NCBI GenBank assembly: GCA_947565865.1
Contig: CANOHT010000012.1
Span: 1 to 64,000, forward strand
Source of the DNA: an uncultured Clostridia bacterium
Lineage (GTDB): Bacteria; Bacillota; Clostridia; Christensenellales; Aristaeellaceae
Length of the DNA stretch: 64,000 bases
Direction of reading: 5' to 3'
Below are positions 1 to 9,301 of this stretch, in pieces. The translations under genes and the position numbers were made by a program. Below the pieces are notes generated by a model. It was given only the letters and a program-made list of their open reading frames with translations. It did not search any database and was not told the origin of the DNA. Every line of letters begins with the position of its first letter. Position 1 is the first letter of the stretch.

Positions 1-318
1 CAACTTGAATAGAATCTTCGTACCAAAACCACGCTGCCAGAACTGAGGTAAAACCATATATTCTACCTCAGCGGTTTTAGTTTCGTCATCAACAGCCAGC
101 GCGCCAAGACCAATATAGCAGTTGTGTTCTTGGGAAATGACCTTATAGTATCCGCCGCTTGTATTGAAACTGTTTTGTTCGATGATACACTTAAATAAAA
201 GATCGGCTTCTTCCTTTGTAAAGACCCTTCCATAATTCATTTTCATCAATTCTTCATGATAGACAAGGCGTTCATACAAATTGCGGTCTTTTTCAGTATA
301 CTTCTCAAATGTTATCAT
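1..318 (-). CDS. GNAT family N-acetyltransferase, 3' end outside window
   Basis: The first 106 codons of a minus-strand gene that runs off the left edge. It starts with ATG after a clear GAAGGAG ribosome binding site 5 bases upstream. The visible part has the GNAT pattern: a central strand reading CYIGLGALAVDD, then VEYMVLPQFWQRGFGTKIL, which is the conserved acetyl-CoA pyrophosphate loop (Q/R-x-x-G-x-G/A). It probably acetylates a small molecule or an N-terminus (RimJ/RimL-like), but the substrate cannot be told. The gene is clearly more AT-rich than its neighbours, which suggests acquisition. Its loop region is nearly identical to a broken fragment at about 44444 on the plus strand. Confidence 0.8.
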   Translation of the reverse strand, partial: MITFEKYTEKDRNLYERLVYHEELMKMNYGRVFTKEEADLLFKCIIEQNSFNTSGGYYKVISQEHNCYIGLGALAVDDETKTAEVEYMVLPQFWQRGFGTKILFKL

Positions 319-389
319 ATGTTCTCCTTCAAACTGGGATTTGCATCCCTGAAGCGTTCCGTTTGATCTCATAGCGAGACAAAAGGTAA

Positions 390-438
390 AAGGGGCTGCC
401 TTGAAATGACCGGATAAGATCATAAGAGACAGCCCCTT
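390..438 (-). terminator. possible terminator downstream of pepT
   Basis: A perfect 9-bp stem, AAGGGGCTG at 390-398 with CAGCCCCTT at 430-438, encloses a 31-base loop. Read on the minus strand it is followed by TTTTACCTTTT. The long loop makes it weaker than a classic terminator. Confidence 0.45.
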
Positions 439-525
439 GACGGTTGCGTGACCGCCGCCTGTTGGCCAGGGTGGGAGACAGCGCTTTTCAGCCGCTGGTG
501 AGCGTGTGAACCCCGTCTGATGGGA

Positions 526-1725
526 TCACGCGTGGCAGGCGATGCTTTCCAGCACCTCCACCATTTTTTCCATGGCTTCCACAGTGATGAGCTCCTTGCG
601 CCCATGGAAGTTGTAGCCGCCGGTGGACAGGTTGGGACAGGGGAGGCCCATGTAGGACAGACGCGCGCCGTCCGTGCCGCCGCGGATGGGGCTGACCATG
701 GGCGTGACGCCGCACCGCTCGAAGGCGGCCCGGGCCTTGTCGATGATGTGCATGTGGGGTTCCAGCTGCTCCCGCATGTTGCGGTAGCTGTCATGCAGCG
801 TGAGGGTGACGGTGCCCTCGCCGTACTTGTCGTTGAGATAGGCGGTGATTTTGCGGCAGGTCTCCTTGCGCTTTTCATAAACAGCGGCGCTGTGGTCGCG
901 GATGATGTAGCTCAGCACGGCCCGCTCCTCGTCGCCCTCCATGCGCGTCAGGTGGAAAAAGCCCTCATAGCCCTCGGTATGGGCAGGGGTCTCCCAGGGC
1001 GGAAGCAGGCTGTTCCACTCCATGGCGATGAGGGCGGCGTTCTTCATCTGGTTTTTCGCGGAGCCGGGGTGAATGTTGACGCCGCGAACCTCCACCTGAC
1101 AGGACGCGCCGTTGAAGTTCTCAAATTCCAGCTCGCCCACGGGGCCGCCGTCCACCGTGTAGGCGTACTCCGCGCCGAAGCCCGCCACATCGAACAGATC
1201 CGCGCCGCGCCCGATTTCCTCATCCGGGGTGAAGGCCAGGCAGACCGTGCAGTGCTCCGGGGCGTCGGGGGCCGTCAGGCGGGCCGCCAGGGCCATGATC
1301 TCCGCGATGCCTGCCTTGTCATCCGCGCCCAGTACGCTGTCCCCGCCGGTGACGATAAGCTCCTGGCCCTTGAGGCCGGGCATGAAGTCAAAGCCGTCGA
1401 TGGTAACGCCGTTTTGCAGGGTGATGGCCTGGCCGTCATAGTTCGGGATGACCTGGGGATGGGTGGGGCCCTTCACGCCGTCGGAGGTATCCATGTGCGC
1501 GATGAGGCCCACCCGGGCGGGATGGTCGCCTTTGGCGGGGACGGTACCGTAGACATAGCCATGCTCGTCCACCCTGGCGTCCTGTATGCCCAGGGCCTTC
1601 ATTTCATCGACCAGCATGCGGGCCAGTGTCCACTGCCCCTGGCTGGATGGGCAGGCGCCGCGGGTCTCGTCGGAGGTGGTTTCAATCTGAATGTAGCGCA
1701 GGAAGCGCGCTTTGACATCGGACAT
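526..1725 (-). CDS. pepT: peptidase T (tripeptide aminopeptidase)
   Basis: A 399-residue cytoplasmic M20B metallopeptidase that removes the N-terminal residue from tripeptides. The dizinc site can be followed: H77 and D79 in LIAHMDT, D135 in LGADDKAG, the catalytic Glu pair E169/E170 in TPDEEIG, D192 in VDGG, and H374 in GGYNFHG near the C-terminus. Length and motif order match the family. An AAAGGAG site precedes the ATG. The gene starts 6 bases after the upstream HAD gene ends, so it is the last gene of the operon that begins with the FAD-dependent protein. Confidence 0.96.
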   Translation of the reverse strand: MSDVKARFLRYIQIETTSDETRGACPSSQGQWTLARMLVDEMKALGIQDARVDEHGYVYGTVPAKGDHPARVGLIAHMDTSDGVKGPTHPQVIPNYDGQAITLQNGVTIDGFDFMPGLKGQELIVTGGDSVLGADDKAGIAEIMALAARLTAPDAPEHCTVCLAFTPDEEIGRGADLFDVAGFGAEYAYTVDGGPVGELEFENFNGASCQVEVRGVNIHPGSAKNQMKNAALIAMEWNSLLPPWETPAHTEGYEGFFHLTRMEGDEERAVLSYIIRDHSAAVYEKRKETCRKITAYLNDKYGEGTVTLTLHDSYRNMREQLEPHMHIIDKARAAFERCGVTPMVSPIRGGTDGARLSYMGLPCPNLSTGGYNFHGRKELITVEAMEKMVEVLESIACHA

Positions 1726-1731
1726 GAGGTG

Positions 1732-2388
1732 TCACTCCTTTGCTGTCAGTAGGGCTTCAAGCTGAGAAAGATCGCTCAGCAGGTGATCCACATCGGGGGC
1801 GCAGGCCTCGGTATAGGGCAGCAGGTCGGGAATCATCACGCTGACCATGCCCGCTGCCCGCACGGCACGGATGCCGTTGTAGCTGTCCTCCACGCCGCAG
1901 CACAGGCCGGGCGCAAGCCCCAGACGCCTGGCTCCCAGGAGATAAATGTCGGGGGCTGGCTTGCTGCTTCGCACCATATCGCCGGTAACAATCTGATCGA
2001 AGGCGTCCTCCCAGCCCGCGATCCGCAGATATTCCGCCGCCGCGCTGGATGTGTTGGAGGTGCACAGGGCCAGGCGGAAGCCCCGGGCCTTCAGGCGGGC
2101 AAGGGTCTCAGCGGCGTGGGGCTTCAGGGTCAGGCCTTCGGTGCGGATGGATTCCCGCATCAGGCGGCGCCAGTCCCGCTCCCATTGGTCAGGATCGATC
2201 CGACCGGGGAACCATTGGCACAGCCAACCCTTGATGGCGGCGATGCTGACGCCCATCATGGCGTGCAGCCTCTCGTCGGACAGGGTGTGGTGCTGCAGCC
2301 GCGCCGCTGCCTGGGACGCCCGGAGACCTTGGCGCTCGGTATCCACCAGCAGGCCGTCCATGTCAAAACAGATTCCCTGGATCATCAT
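1732..2388 (-). CDS. HAD superfamily phosphatase (beta-phosphoglucomutase-like), copy 1
   Basis: A 218-residue HAD subfamily IA hydrolase. Motif I is CFDMDGLLVDTE (nucleophile D9, acid/base D11), motif II is LCTSN, motif III is the Lys in SSKPAPDIY, and motif IV is GVEDSYNGIRA. A helical cap lies between motifs I and II. Family members dephosphorylate or isomerise small sugar phosphates; the substrate is not predictable here. It overlaps the next HAD gene upstream by 4 bases (ATGA) and resembles it along its whole length, so the two look like a tandem duplication. Confidence 0.9.
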   Translation of the reverse strand: MMIQGICFDMDGLLVDTERQGLRASQAAARLQHHTLSDERLHAMMGVSIAAIKGWLCQWFPGRIDPDQWERDWRRLMRESIRTEGLTLKPHAAETLARLKARGFRLALCTSNTSSAAAEYLRIAGWEDAFDQIVTGDMVRSSKPAPDIYLLGARRLGLAPGLCCGVEDSYNGIRAVRAAGMVSVMIPDLLPYTEACAPDVDHLLSDLSQLEALLTAKE

Positions 2389-3038
2389 GGTTCACCTCCG
2401 AAAAGCGCGGCTTCCAGTTCATTCAGCCCGGTCAGGAGAATGTCGGTCAAGGGAGTGCAGTCCGCCGTGCAGGGCAGCAGATCGGGGATCATCACGCTGA
2501 CCATGCCTGCCGCTTTCACGGCCCGGACGCCGTTTGGCGTATCCTCCACGCCTGCGCATTCCTCCGGCGCGAGGCCCAGCAGCCGGGCGGCCAGCAGATA
2601 TAGCTCGGGGTCAGGCTTGCTCCGCTTGACCATGCCGCCGTGGAGCACCAGGTCGAAGGCGTCCTCCCACCCGGCCAAGCGCAGATAGGCTTCCACCATG
2701 CGCTGGGCGTTGGAGGAGGTCAGCGCCAGCTTCACCTTGCGGCGGCGCAGCGCGCGCAGCACCTCCAGGGCATAGGGCTTCAGGGGCAGGCCGTCGCGCT
2801 GGACGGCGGACAGGGTCTCATCATACCACCGGGCGCGGAGGGCCGCGCCGTCCAGGCGGGGAAAGTCCTCCTGAAGGAGGGCGATGGCGCGGCTCAGGGT
2901 CAGCCCGGCGATGGCGCCGCGGTGTGTCTCTGTTACCGGGAAGCCCTGGGCACGGGCCAGATGGCAGGTGACGTCAAGGCCGATGCGTTCGGTGTCCGTC
3001 AGCAATCCATCCATGTCGAAGCAGACCGCGCGGATCAT
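2385..3038 (-). CDS. HAD superfamily phosphatase (beta-phosphoglucomutase-like), copy 2
   Basis: A 217-residue HAD IA hydrolase and close paralogue of its downstream neighbour. Motifs are CFDMDGLLTDTE, LTSSN, KRSKPDPELY and GVEDTPNGVRA. Both proteins share the stretch AAGMVSVMIPDLLP, which supports recent tandem duplication. An AAAGGAG site lies 6 bases before the ATG. The gene overlaps the end of the FAD-dependent gene by 4 bases, so translation of the three is probably coupled. Retention of all catalytic residues in both copies suggests that both are active, perhaps on different phosphosugars. Confidence 0.9.
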   Translation of the reverse strand: MIRAVCFDMDGLLTDTERIGLDVTCHLARAQGFPVTETHRGAIAGLTLSRAIALLQEDFPRLDGAALRARWYDETLSAVQRDGLPLKPYALEVLRALRRRKVKLALTSSNAQRMVEAYLRLAGWEDAFDLVLHGGMVKRSKPDPELYLLAARLLGLAPEECAGVEDTPNGVRAVKAAGMVSVMIPDLLPCTADCTPLTDILLTGLNELEAALFGGEP

Positions 3039-4630
3039 GCGAGGCTCCTTTCCACGGCGGCCCGGGCGGCCTCGATGCCGTCCACCGCCGCGCTGACGAT
3101 GCCGCCGGCATAGCCCGCTCCCTCGCCCACGGGAAAAAGCCCGTCCAGGCGGTCGGCAATCATGGCCTTGTCCCGAGGCAGGCGCACCGGGGAGGAGGAG
3201 CGGGTCTCCACGCCTGTCAGCACCGCGTCGGGATGGGCGAAGCCATGCAGCTGGCGCTCCATCTGCGCGATGCCCAGCCGCATGTCCTCCACGATGAAAT
3301 TAGGCAGGCAGGCCCGCAGATCGGTGGGGGTCACGCCGGGGCGGTAGGTGGGCCGCACGTCCCCCAGGCGTGTGGTGGCGCGGTCCTGCAGGAAGTCCTC
3401 CACCCGCTGCGCCGGGGCGCGGAAGTCCCCGCCGCCCGCACGGTAGGCTGCCTGCTCGACGCTCCTTTGCCACACCAGGCCCGCCAGGGGATGATCGTCG
3501 CCAAAGTCCTCCGGGCGGACGCCCACCAGCAGAGCCGCGTTGGCGTTCAGGCCGTCCCGGGCGCGGTTGCTCATGCCGTTGACGCACAGTCCTCCCGGCT
3601 GGGAGGCCGCGGGAATGACCTCGCCCCCGGGACACATGCAGAAGGTGTAAGCGCCCCGGCCATCCGGGGTGCGGACGGCCAGCTTGTAAGGCGCCGCGCC
3701 CAGGGCGGGATGCCCGGCGGCAGACCCGTACTGACCGCGGTCGATCAGGCTTTGGGGGTGTTCGATGCGCACACCCATGGCAAAGGGCTTCTGCGCCATG
3801 GTCACGCCCTGCCGGAACAGTGCCTGCATGGTATCCCTGGCGCTGTGGCCGATGGCCAGCAGCACGGTATCGGTGAGAATTTCCCGGCTTTGTCCATCCT
3901 GGATGACCGTCACGCCCTCCACATGCTCCCCGCGAAGGATCAGGCCGGTGAGCTTGGTCTGAAAGCGCACTTCTCCGTCCAGGCGGATGATCTCCCGGCG
4001 GATGGCGGCGACCACCTCCCGAAGCCTGTCGGTGCCGATATGGGGCTTGTAGGAATACAGGATGTCCTCCGGCGCGCCGTGGCGCACGAAGGTTTCCAGC
4101 ACGGTTCGGATCAGCGGGGATTTGATGCCCGTGGTCAGCTTGCCGTCGGAAAAGGTGCCCGCGCCGCCCTCGCCGAACTGCACGTTGCTTTCGGGGTCAA
4201 GGACGCCGCCGTTTTGCATGGCGTCCACGTCCTGGGCGCGCTGCGCCACGTCCTTGCCGCGCTCGATCAGGATGGGGCAGGCCCCCGCCTGGGCCAGTGT
4301 CAGCGCGGCAAACAGCCCCGCCGGACCTGCGCCCACCACCACCGGCGGACGGCGAAAGCCCGGGCGAGGCAGGGGAGCGGCGGTGCGCGGAACGATCCGC
4401 TCGGCCACGCCGCGCTTCAGGTGGCGCAGAACATCCGCCTCGTCCCTGACCTCCGCGTCAACGGTGAGGACAAAGTGGACATCGGCCTTGTCCCGGGCGT
4501 CCACCGATTTTTTCACCAATGTCAGGCGGACGAGCCGGCTGGCCGGCAGCTTCAGCCGCCGCAGGACGAGCTGGGTCAGGCCGTCCTCCGTATAGTCCAG
4601 GGGTAGAGAGAGGTTGCCAAGTCGCAGCAT
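3035..4630 (-). CDS. NAD(P)/FAD-dependent oxidoreductase, COG2509 type
   Basis: A 531-residue flavoprotein. After an N-terminal domain of about 90 residues comes the dinucleotide-binding loop VVVGAGPAGLFAAL (about 98-110), followed by NVQFGEGGAGTFSDGKL and a C-terminal flavin-contact stretch, FPVGEGAGYAGGIVSAA. This matches the 'uncharacterised FAD-dependent dehydrogenase' family COG2509, whose substrate is unknown. The start at 4630 is chosen because GAAGGAG sits 5 bases upstream of that ATG and homology begins there; an open frame extends further upstream but through hairpin-rich spacer DNA. First gene of the FAD-HAD-HAD-pepT operon. Confidence 0.9.
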   Translation of the reverse strand: MLRLGNLSLPLDYTEDGLTQLVLRRLKLPASRLVRLTLVKKSVDARDKADVHFVLTVDAEVRDEADVLRHLKRGVAERIVPRTAAPLPRPGFRRPPVVVGAGPAGLFAALTLAQAGACPILIERGKDVAQRAQDVDAMQNGGVLDPESNVQFGEGGAGTFSDGKLTTGIKSPLIRTVLETFVRHGAPEDILYSYKPHIGTDRLREVVAAIRREIIRLDGEVRFQTKLTGLILRGEHVEGVTVIQDGQSREILTDTVLLAIGHSARDTMQALFRQGVTMAQKPFAMGVRIEHPQSLIDRGQYGSAAGHPALGAAPYKLAVRTPDGRGAYTFCMCPGGEVIPAASQPGGLCVNGMSNRARDGLNANAALLVGVRPEDFGDDHPLAGLVWQRSVEQAAYRAGGGDFRAPAQRVEDFLQDRATTRLGDVRPTYRPGVTPTDLRACLPNFIVEDMRLGIAQMERQLHGFAHPDAVLTGVETRSSSPVRLPRDKAMIADRLDGLFPVGEGAGYAGGIVSAAVDGIEAARAAVERSLA

Positions 4631-4654
4631 AAAAACTCCTTCAGGAAGGTCAAA

Positions 4655-4693
4655 AAAGTGGCTGCGCCACTTTGGTGAGGGCTGCATGCCCTC
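4655..4693. repeat. string of short palindromes with AAGTGGC core
   Basis: Two hairpins in series: AAAGTGGC/GCCACTTT (4655-4662 with 4666-4673, 3-base loop) and GAGGGC/GCCCTC (4677-4682 with 4688-4693). A smaller CGGC-TGT-GCCG follows near 4704. The 284-base gap 4631-4914 otherwise shows no gene. The AAGTGGC core recurs at 39686-39711 and 53379-53405. Confidence 0.6.
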
Positions 4694-4914
4694 GCTGGTC
4701 GAACGGCTGTGCCGCCCGGTCGTGTAAGGATGCTTTGTCTGAGGAAAAAGCCGAAAATCGCCGTACAGGGGCTTCGCTCCGCTGAACCGTCCCGAAGGGG
4801 CAGCCGATTTTCGATTGGCAGTCTGCCGACGGCAGGTTTGGCGCGCCGACTCATCCTGTGCCGCAAGGCGCTTCTGACAGGTGCTGAAACTGCCGCGCAG
4901 GGTTTTGGTGATGG

Positions 4915-5736
4915 TCAGGGGGCCTCTGACGCCTCCAGGGATGAAGCGGCGGGGCCATCCTGGTGCCATCTGACTGCCTCCGGGAGCAGGAACGCGGCCT
5001 CCGGGTAGTGAACCTGGGTAAGCTCCAGACCATGGGGCGGGGCGGTGACGCCCAGGCTGAGGCGATCCAGCGTGTCATAGGCGCGAAGGAAGGCGTCCTC
5101 GCCGCGCTTGTGCAGGCCGATCTCCATCAGCGTGCCGGCGATGATGCGCACCATATTGTACAGGAAGGCGTCGCCCCGCAGGGTCAGCACAAGCTCGTCG
5201 CCCTGGCGGAGCAGCCGCGCCTCCCGTATGGTGCGCACGGTGGTTTTCGCGGTGCCGCCGGAGGCTTGGAAGGCGGCGAAGTCATGCTTGCCCGTCAGGG
5301 CTTCAGCGGCCCGGGCCATGGCGGCCTCGTCCAGGGGGACGGGCACATGGGCGTGGGTGTTCCGCTTGAGGGCGCTCCCATGGCGGCTGTTGATGATGCG
5401 GTAGGTGTAGGTCTTGCCGCAGGTCATGAACCGGGCGTGGAAGTCCGGCGGAACCTCCCGTCCGGTGTGGACGCGCACATCCCTGGGGAGCATGGTGTTG
5501 AGCACAAAGGGATACTTTTCCGGGGGTATGGAGGAGGCGGTATCAAAGTGGCAGGCCTGCCCCAGGGCATGAACCCCCGCGTCGGTGCGGCTGGCCCCGG
5601 TCACGGTGATGGATTCATGGCAGGCGCGTCCCAGGGCTTCCTCCACCACCTGCTGTACGGCAAGGCCGTTGTACTGCCGCTGCCAGCCGCTGTACGCCGT
5701 ACCGTCGTATTCGATGGTCAGCAGAATCCTTTTCAT
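4915..5736 (-). CDS. truA: tRNA pseudouridine(38-40) synthase TruA
   Basis: A 273-residue enzyme that converts uridines 38-40 of the tRNA anticodon stem to pseudouridine. The catalytic aspartate is D52 in SRTDAGVHALGQ. Other family blocks are YDGTAYSGWQ at the N-terminus, FAAFQASGG in the middle and FLYNMVRIIAGTL near the C-terminus. Length is normal. The start overlaps the end of ecfT by 4 bases (ATGA), continuing the ecfA1-ecfA2-ecfT-truA order that is common in Firmicutes. Confidence 0.96.
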   Translation of the reverse strand: MKRILLTIEYDGTAYSGWQRQYNGLAVQQVVEEALGRACHESITVTGASRTDAGVHALGQACHFDTASSIPPEKYPFVLNTMLPRDVRVHTGREVPPDFHARFMTCGKTYTYRIINSRHGSALKRNTHAHVPVPLDEAAMARAAEALTGKHDFAAFQASGGTAKTTVRTIREARLLRQGDELVLTLRGDAFLYNMVRIIAGTLMEIGLHKRGEDAFLRAYDTLDRLSLGVTAPPHGLELTQVHYPEAAFLLPEAVRWHQDGPAASSLEASEAP

Positions 5737-6536
5737 ACCATCAGCCCTTCCAGGACGATCAGCGCCGTCAGCAGCGCCGTCGCGCCCAGGGCCAGATAGT
5801 CGTTCCTTGTCATGCGCAGCACCCGCAGCCGCGTGCGGTTTTCTCCGCCGTGGTAGCAGCGGGCCTCCATGGCCATGGCCAGGTCGCCCGCGCGGCGGAA
5901 GGCGCTGACGAACAGCGGCACCAGCAGGGGAATCATGGCCTTCGCCCGGGCGATGAGGTTGCCGGACTCAAAGTCCGCGCCCCGGGCCATCTGCGCCTTC
6001 ATGATCTTGTCGGTCTCCTCCATCAGCGTGGGGATGAACCGCAGGGCGATGGTCATCATCATCGCCAGCTCATGGGCGGGGAAATGGATGCGCTTGAGGG
6101 GCCCGAACAGCAGCTCGATGCCGTCGGCCAGGGCCACGGGCGAGGTGGTCAGCGTCAGCAGGGACGTGCCCAGCACCAGGAAGGTCAGGCGCAGGCTGTA
6201 ATGCACGGCGGTGGAAAGCCCCTCCGCCGTCAGGGTGATGAACTGCCAGTGAAGCAGCACGGTCTGTCCGTTGTTGAAAAAGAGGTTGAGCAGGAACGTC
6301 AGGATCAGGATGAACCGCAGAGGCTTCAGCCCGCCCAGGAGCATGCGGAAGGGCACGTTGGACAGCCGGGCGCTCAGATAAACGAAGGCCAGCACCAGCC
6401 CGTAGCCCAGCAGGCCGCGCACCAGGAAGACCGAGACGATCAGCATTGCCGCGAGGATGATCTTCATCCGCGGATCCAGGCGGTGAACAAGGCTGTCCAC
6501 GGGATAAAACTGTCCCATGGTGATGTTCTTCATCAT
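5733..6536 (-). CDS. ecfT: ECF transporter transmembrane subunit EcfT
   Basis: A 267-residue integral membrane protein that couples the two ATPases to a substrate-binding S subunit for vitamin or metal uptake. It begins MGQFYPVDSLVHRLDPRMK, the family hallmark, followed by several membrane helices. It also has the cytoplasmic coupling motif ARGADF (A-R-G) that docks on the EcfA subunits. Start 6536 gives a 4-base overlap with ecfA2; the next ATG at 6533 is equally possible. No S-component gene lies in the operon, as expected for a shared group II ECF module. Confidence 0.94.
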   Translation of the reverse strand: MMKNITMGQFYPVDSLVHRLDPRMKIILAAMLIVSVFLVRGLLGYGLVLAFVYLSARLSNVPFRMLLGGLKPLRFILILTFLLNLFFNNGQTVLLHWQFITLTAEGLSTAVHYSLRLTFLVLGTSLLTLTTSPVALADGIELLFGPLKRIHFPAHELAMMMTIALRFIPTLMEETDKIMKAQMARGADFESGNLIARAKAMIPLLVPLFVSAFRRAGDLAMAMEARCYHGGENRTRLRVLRMTRNDYLALGATALLTALIVLEGLMV

Positions 6537-7380
6537 GCCTTTCCACGCTCCTTCCACAGCCGCAGCAGGTGATCCCGCAGCTCCTCCAGGGTGTATAAAT
6601 CCTCCGGCAGCATGAGACCGCGCCCGCGCAGGGCGGCGCAGAGCCGGGCTGCCTCCGGGACGCCCAGGCCGATGGACGCCATCATGTCCGCCTGACGGAA
6701 GATCTCCCGGGGGGTGCCGGTGGCGACCACCTGCCCCTTGCTCATGACGATCAGCCGGGTAGCCAGGCGCGCCACGTCATCCATGCTGTGGCTGACCATA
6801 ACAACCGTGACGCCCCCCTGGCGGTGAAGCTCCTGAATCATGCCCAGAATATGATCCCGGCCCATGGGGTCAAGGCCGGCGGTGGGCTCGTCCAGGATGA
6901 GGAAACGCGGCTCCATGGCCAATACGCCGGCGATGGCGACCCGGCGCATCTGTCCGCCGGACAGCTCAAAGGGGCTGCGCTGGGCATATTGGTCGTAGTC
7001 CAGATGAACGTGCGCCATGGCCTGACGCACCCGCCGGTCGATTTCATCGGCGCTGAGCCCCAGGTTTTTTGGCCCGAAGGCGACGTCCTTGGCGACAGTT
7101 TCCTCAAACAGCTGGTATTCCGGGTACTGAAACACCAGCCCCACCTTCCGGCGGATGAGGCGCTTGTCCGCGCCGGGGGCGAACATATCCGCGCCGTCCA
7201 CCAGAATCTGCCCCTCGGTGGGCGTCAGAAGGCCGTTGAGGTGCTGTACCAGGGTGGATTTGCCGCTGCCCGTATGGCCGACGACGGCGACAAATTCCCC
7301 GTCCTCCAGGGTGAGGCTGACATCCCGGATGGCTGTGGCCTGGAAGGCGCTGCCCTCGGAATAGGTATGGGTGAGGTGTC

Positions 7381-7396
<16 letters not shown>
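6533..7396 (-). CDS. ecfA2: ECF transporter ATPase EcfA2
   Basis: A 287-residue ABC ATPase, energy-coupling subunit of the ECF transporter. Walker A is GHTGSGKST, the Q-loop is FQYPEYQLF, the signature is LSGGQMRR, Walker B is FLILDEPTAGLD and the H-loop is VSHSMDD. The ATG at 7396 (MPIEVRHL) is preferred; a GTG four codons upstream sits too close to the GGAGG. It overlaps the 3' end of ecfA1 by 16 bases. It forms a heterodimer with EcfA1 and binds EcfT. Confidence 0.95.
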
Positions 7397-8226
<830 letters not shown>

Positions 8227-8247
8227 TGGGTAAACTCCTTTTGCAAA

Positions 8248-8270
8248 AATGGTGTACCGATTGCACCATT
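8248..8270. promoter_or_regulatory. inverted repeat at the ecf operon start
   Basis: AATGGTG (8248-8254) and CACCATT (8264-8270) form a perfect 7-bp inverted repeat with a 9-base gap. It falls at the expected transcription start of the promoter at 8275-8303, so it could be an operator or a small 5' leader hairpin. Confidence 0.4.
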
Positions 8271-8274
8271 CGTT

Positions 8275-8303
8275 ATTGTACCACAGACCCGGGATGCCTG
8301 CAA
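8275..8303 (-). promoter_or_regulatory. sigma-A promoter of ecfA1-ecfA2-ecfT-truA
   Basis: On the minus strand TTGCAG, a 17-base spacer and TACAAT. Spacing is optimal and each hexamer has one or two mismatches to consensus. It sits about 50 bases upstream of the ecfA1 start. Confidence 0.75.
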
Positions 8304-9301
8304 GACAAGGGCGAGGAAAAAACTGCCTTGCGCCTGGCGGGCTACAAGGAAGCGAGCTTCCGGTATTCGGAAGGCGCGACGCCCTCCAGGTGGGTGAACA
8401 GCGCGCTGAAGCAGAGCTCAGGGAGTCCTGGCCCGTTGGGTGATATGGCCATGCCGCGTGATCGGGGACGGAATATTTCTTTTAGTATAGATATGAAAGG
8501 GCTGGATGAGCAGCGCGTCCGGGATGGCAAAGGCAGCTGATAGGGGAAAGGCTCAACATCCTTCGATAAAAAGGATGCGACGTTATTCTCTTTCTGTGCT
8601 GATGGTCTGTTTGAGGCGTTCATGTCGGACGAAGATCCATAGACCATGGTTCAGAAGCCTTTTGGTCAAAACGCTGACAATACTATTGTTTATGCTGCTT
8701 GGAAGGAAGCTGCGGGAGATGGGATAAGGGCTTCATGAAAAGCGCCTTGCCCGAAGCGGCTGTCATAAGCCTTAACGCTGGTGAACCTGGAAGAGAACGC
8801 ACACCGGCGCGGGGCCGGCCTTGCGGGACGCCTGTTTTTTTATGCCAAACGAGAGGATGGGCAGGATAACATGGCGCTGATGCTTTTCAAGTACGGCATC
8901 AAAGGTGTGGGAAGAGGCTTTGCGTTCCCAGGCCCATGACAGGTTTCTGCTCGATGCTCCTGTTCTGTCAGACGCGGGAGACGCTGACAACGAATACGGC
9001 GCAATATTCGTCCGCCCATAGAGACGGGGTACGCGCAGCTTTTTCGTCAGCCCGCCTTTGAGTATGATGGCGGCGAATGTTGAGCGTGCTTTCAAAGGCG
9101 AAACTCGCGTTGGATCAGGGACGGCGCTGCGGGCATCCATCACAGCTGTTTGGAGCGGCATCCTCCATTGTCTTTTTGAGAGGAAACTTGTCTGGCTGGC
9201 TGAATACGCTTGCCGCGGTGGAGGCTTATGCATGTTCCGCCTGGCTCACAGCGCATGAATGCCCTGCGGCAGGGTATGCTATCCAGCATGGAGGGATAGC
9301 G
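8304..9301. other. gene-poor decayed region
   Basis: About 1 kb with no intact gene that I can support. Frames on both strands lack ribosome binding sites and family motifs. Its left end holds the C-terminal remnant of an AraC regulator (listed separately). A plus-strand stretch near 8775-8935 reads like degraded coding sequence, including LFKYGIKGVGRG, but is interrupted by stops. The region looks like a graveyard of lost genes between the ecf operon and the DUF421 gene. Confidence 0.6.
8342..8440 (-). pseudogene. C-terminal remnant of an AraC-family regulator
   Basis: Minus-strand translation ends with LCFSALFTHLEGVAPSEYRK, which matches the second helix-turn-helix of AraC/XylS regulators (pattern FSxxFKxxxGxSPxxYR). 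A stop follows a few residues later, as in normal family members. Upstream of this block neither the first HTH nor a sensor domain can be read, so only the last 30 or so codons survive. It was probably a sugar or stress regulator now lost. Confidence 0.6.

Noticed and set aside
520..1752. A 410-codon plus-strand frame antisense to pepT.
   Set aside because: pepT is complete with all zinc ligands on the other strand; the antisense frame has no start signal or motif.
8772..9233. A 153-codon minus-strand frame in the decayed region.
   Set aside because: No ribosome binding site, no recognisable domain and uneven composition; it is more likely chance in degraded DNA.
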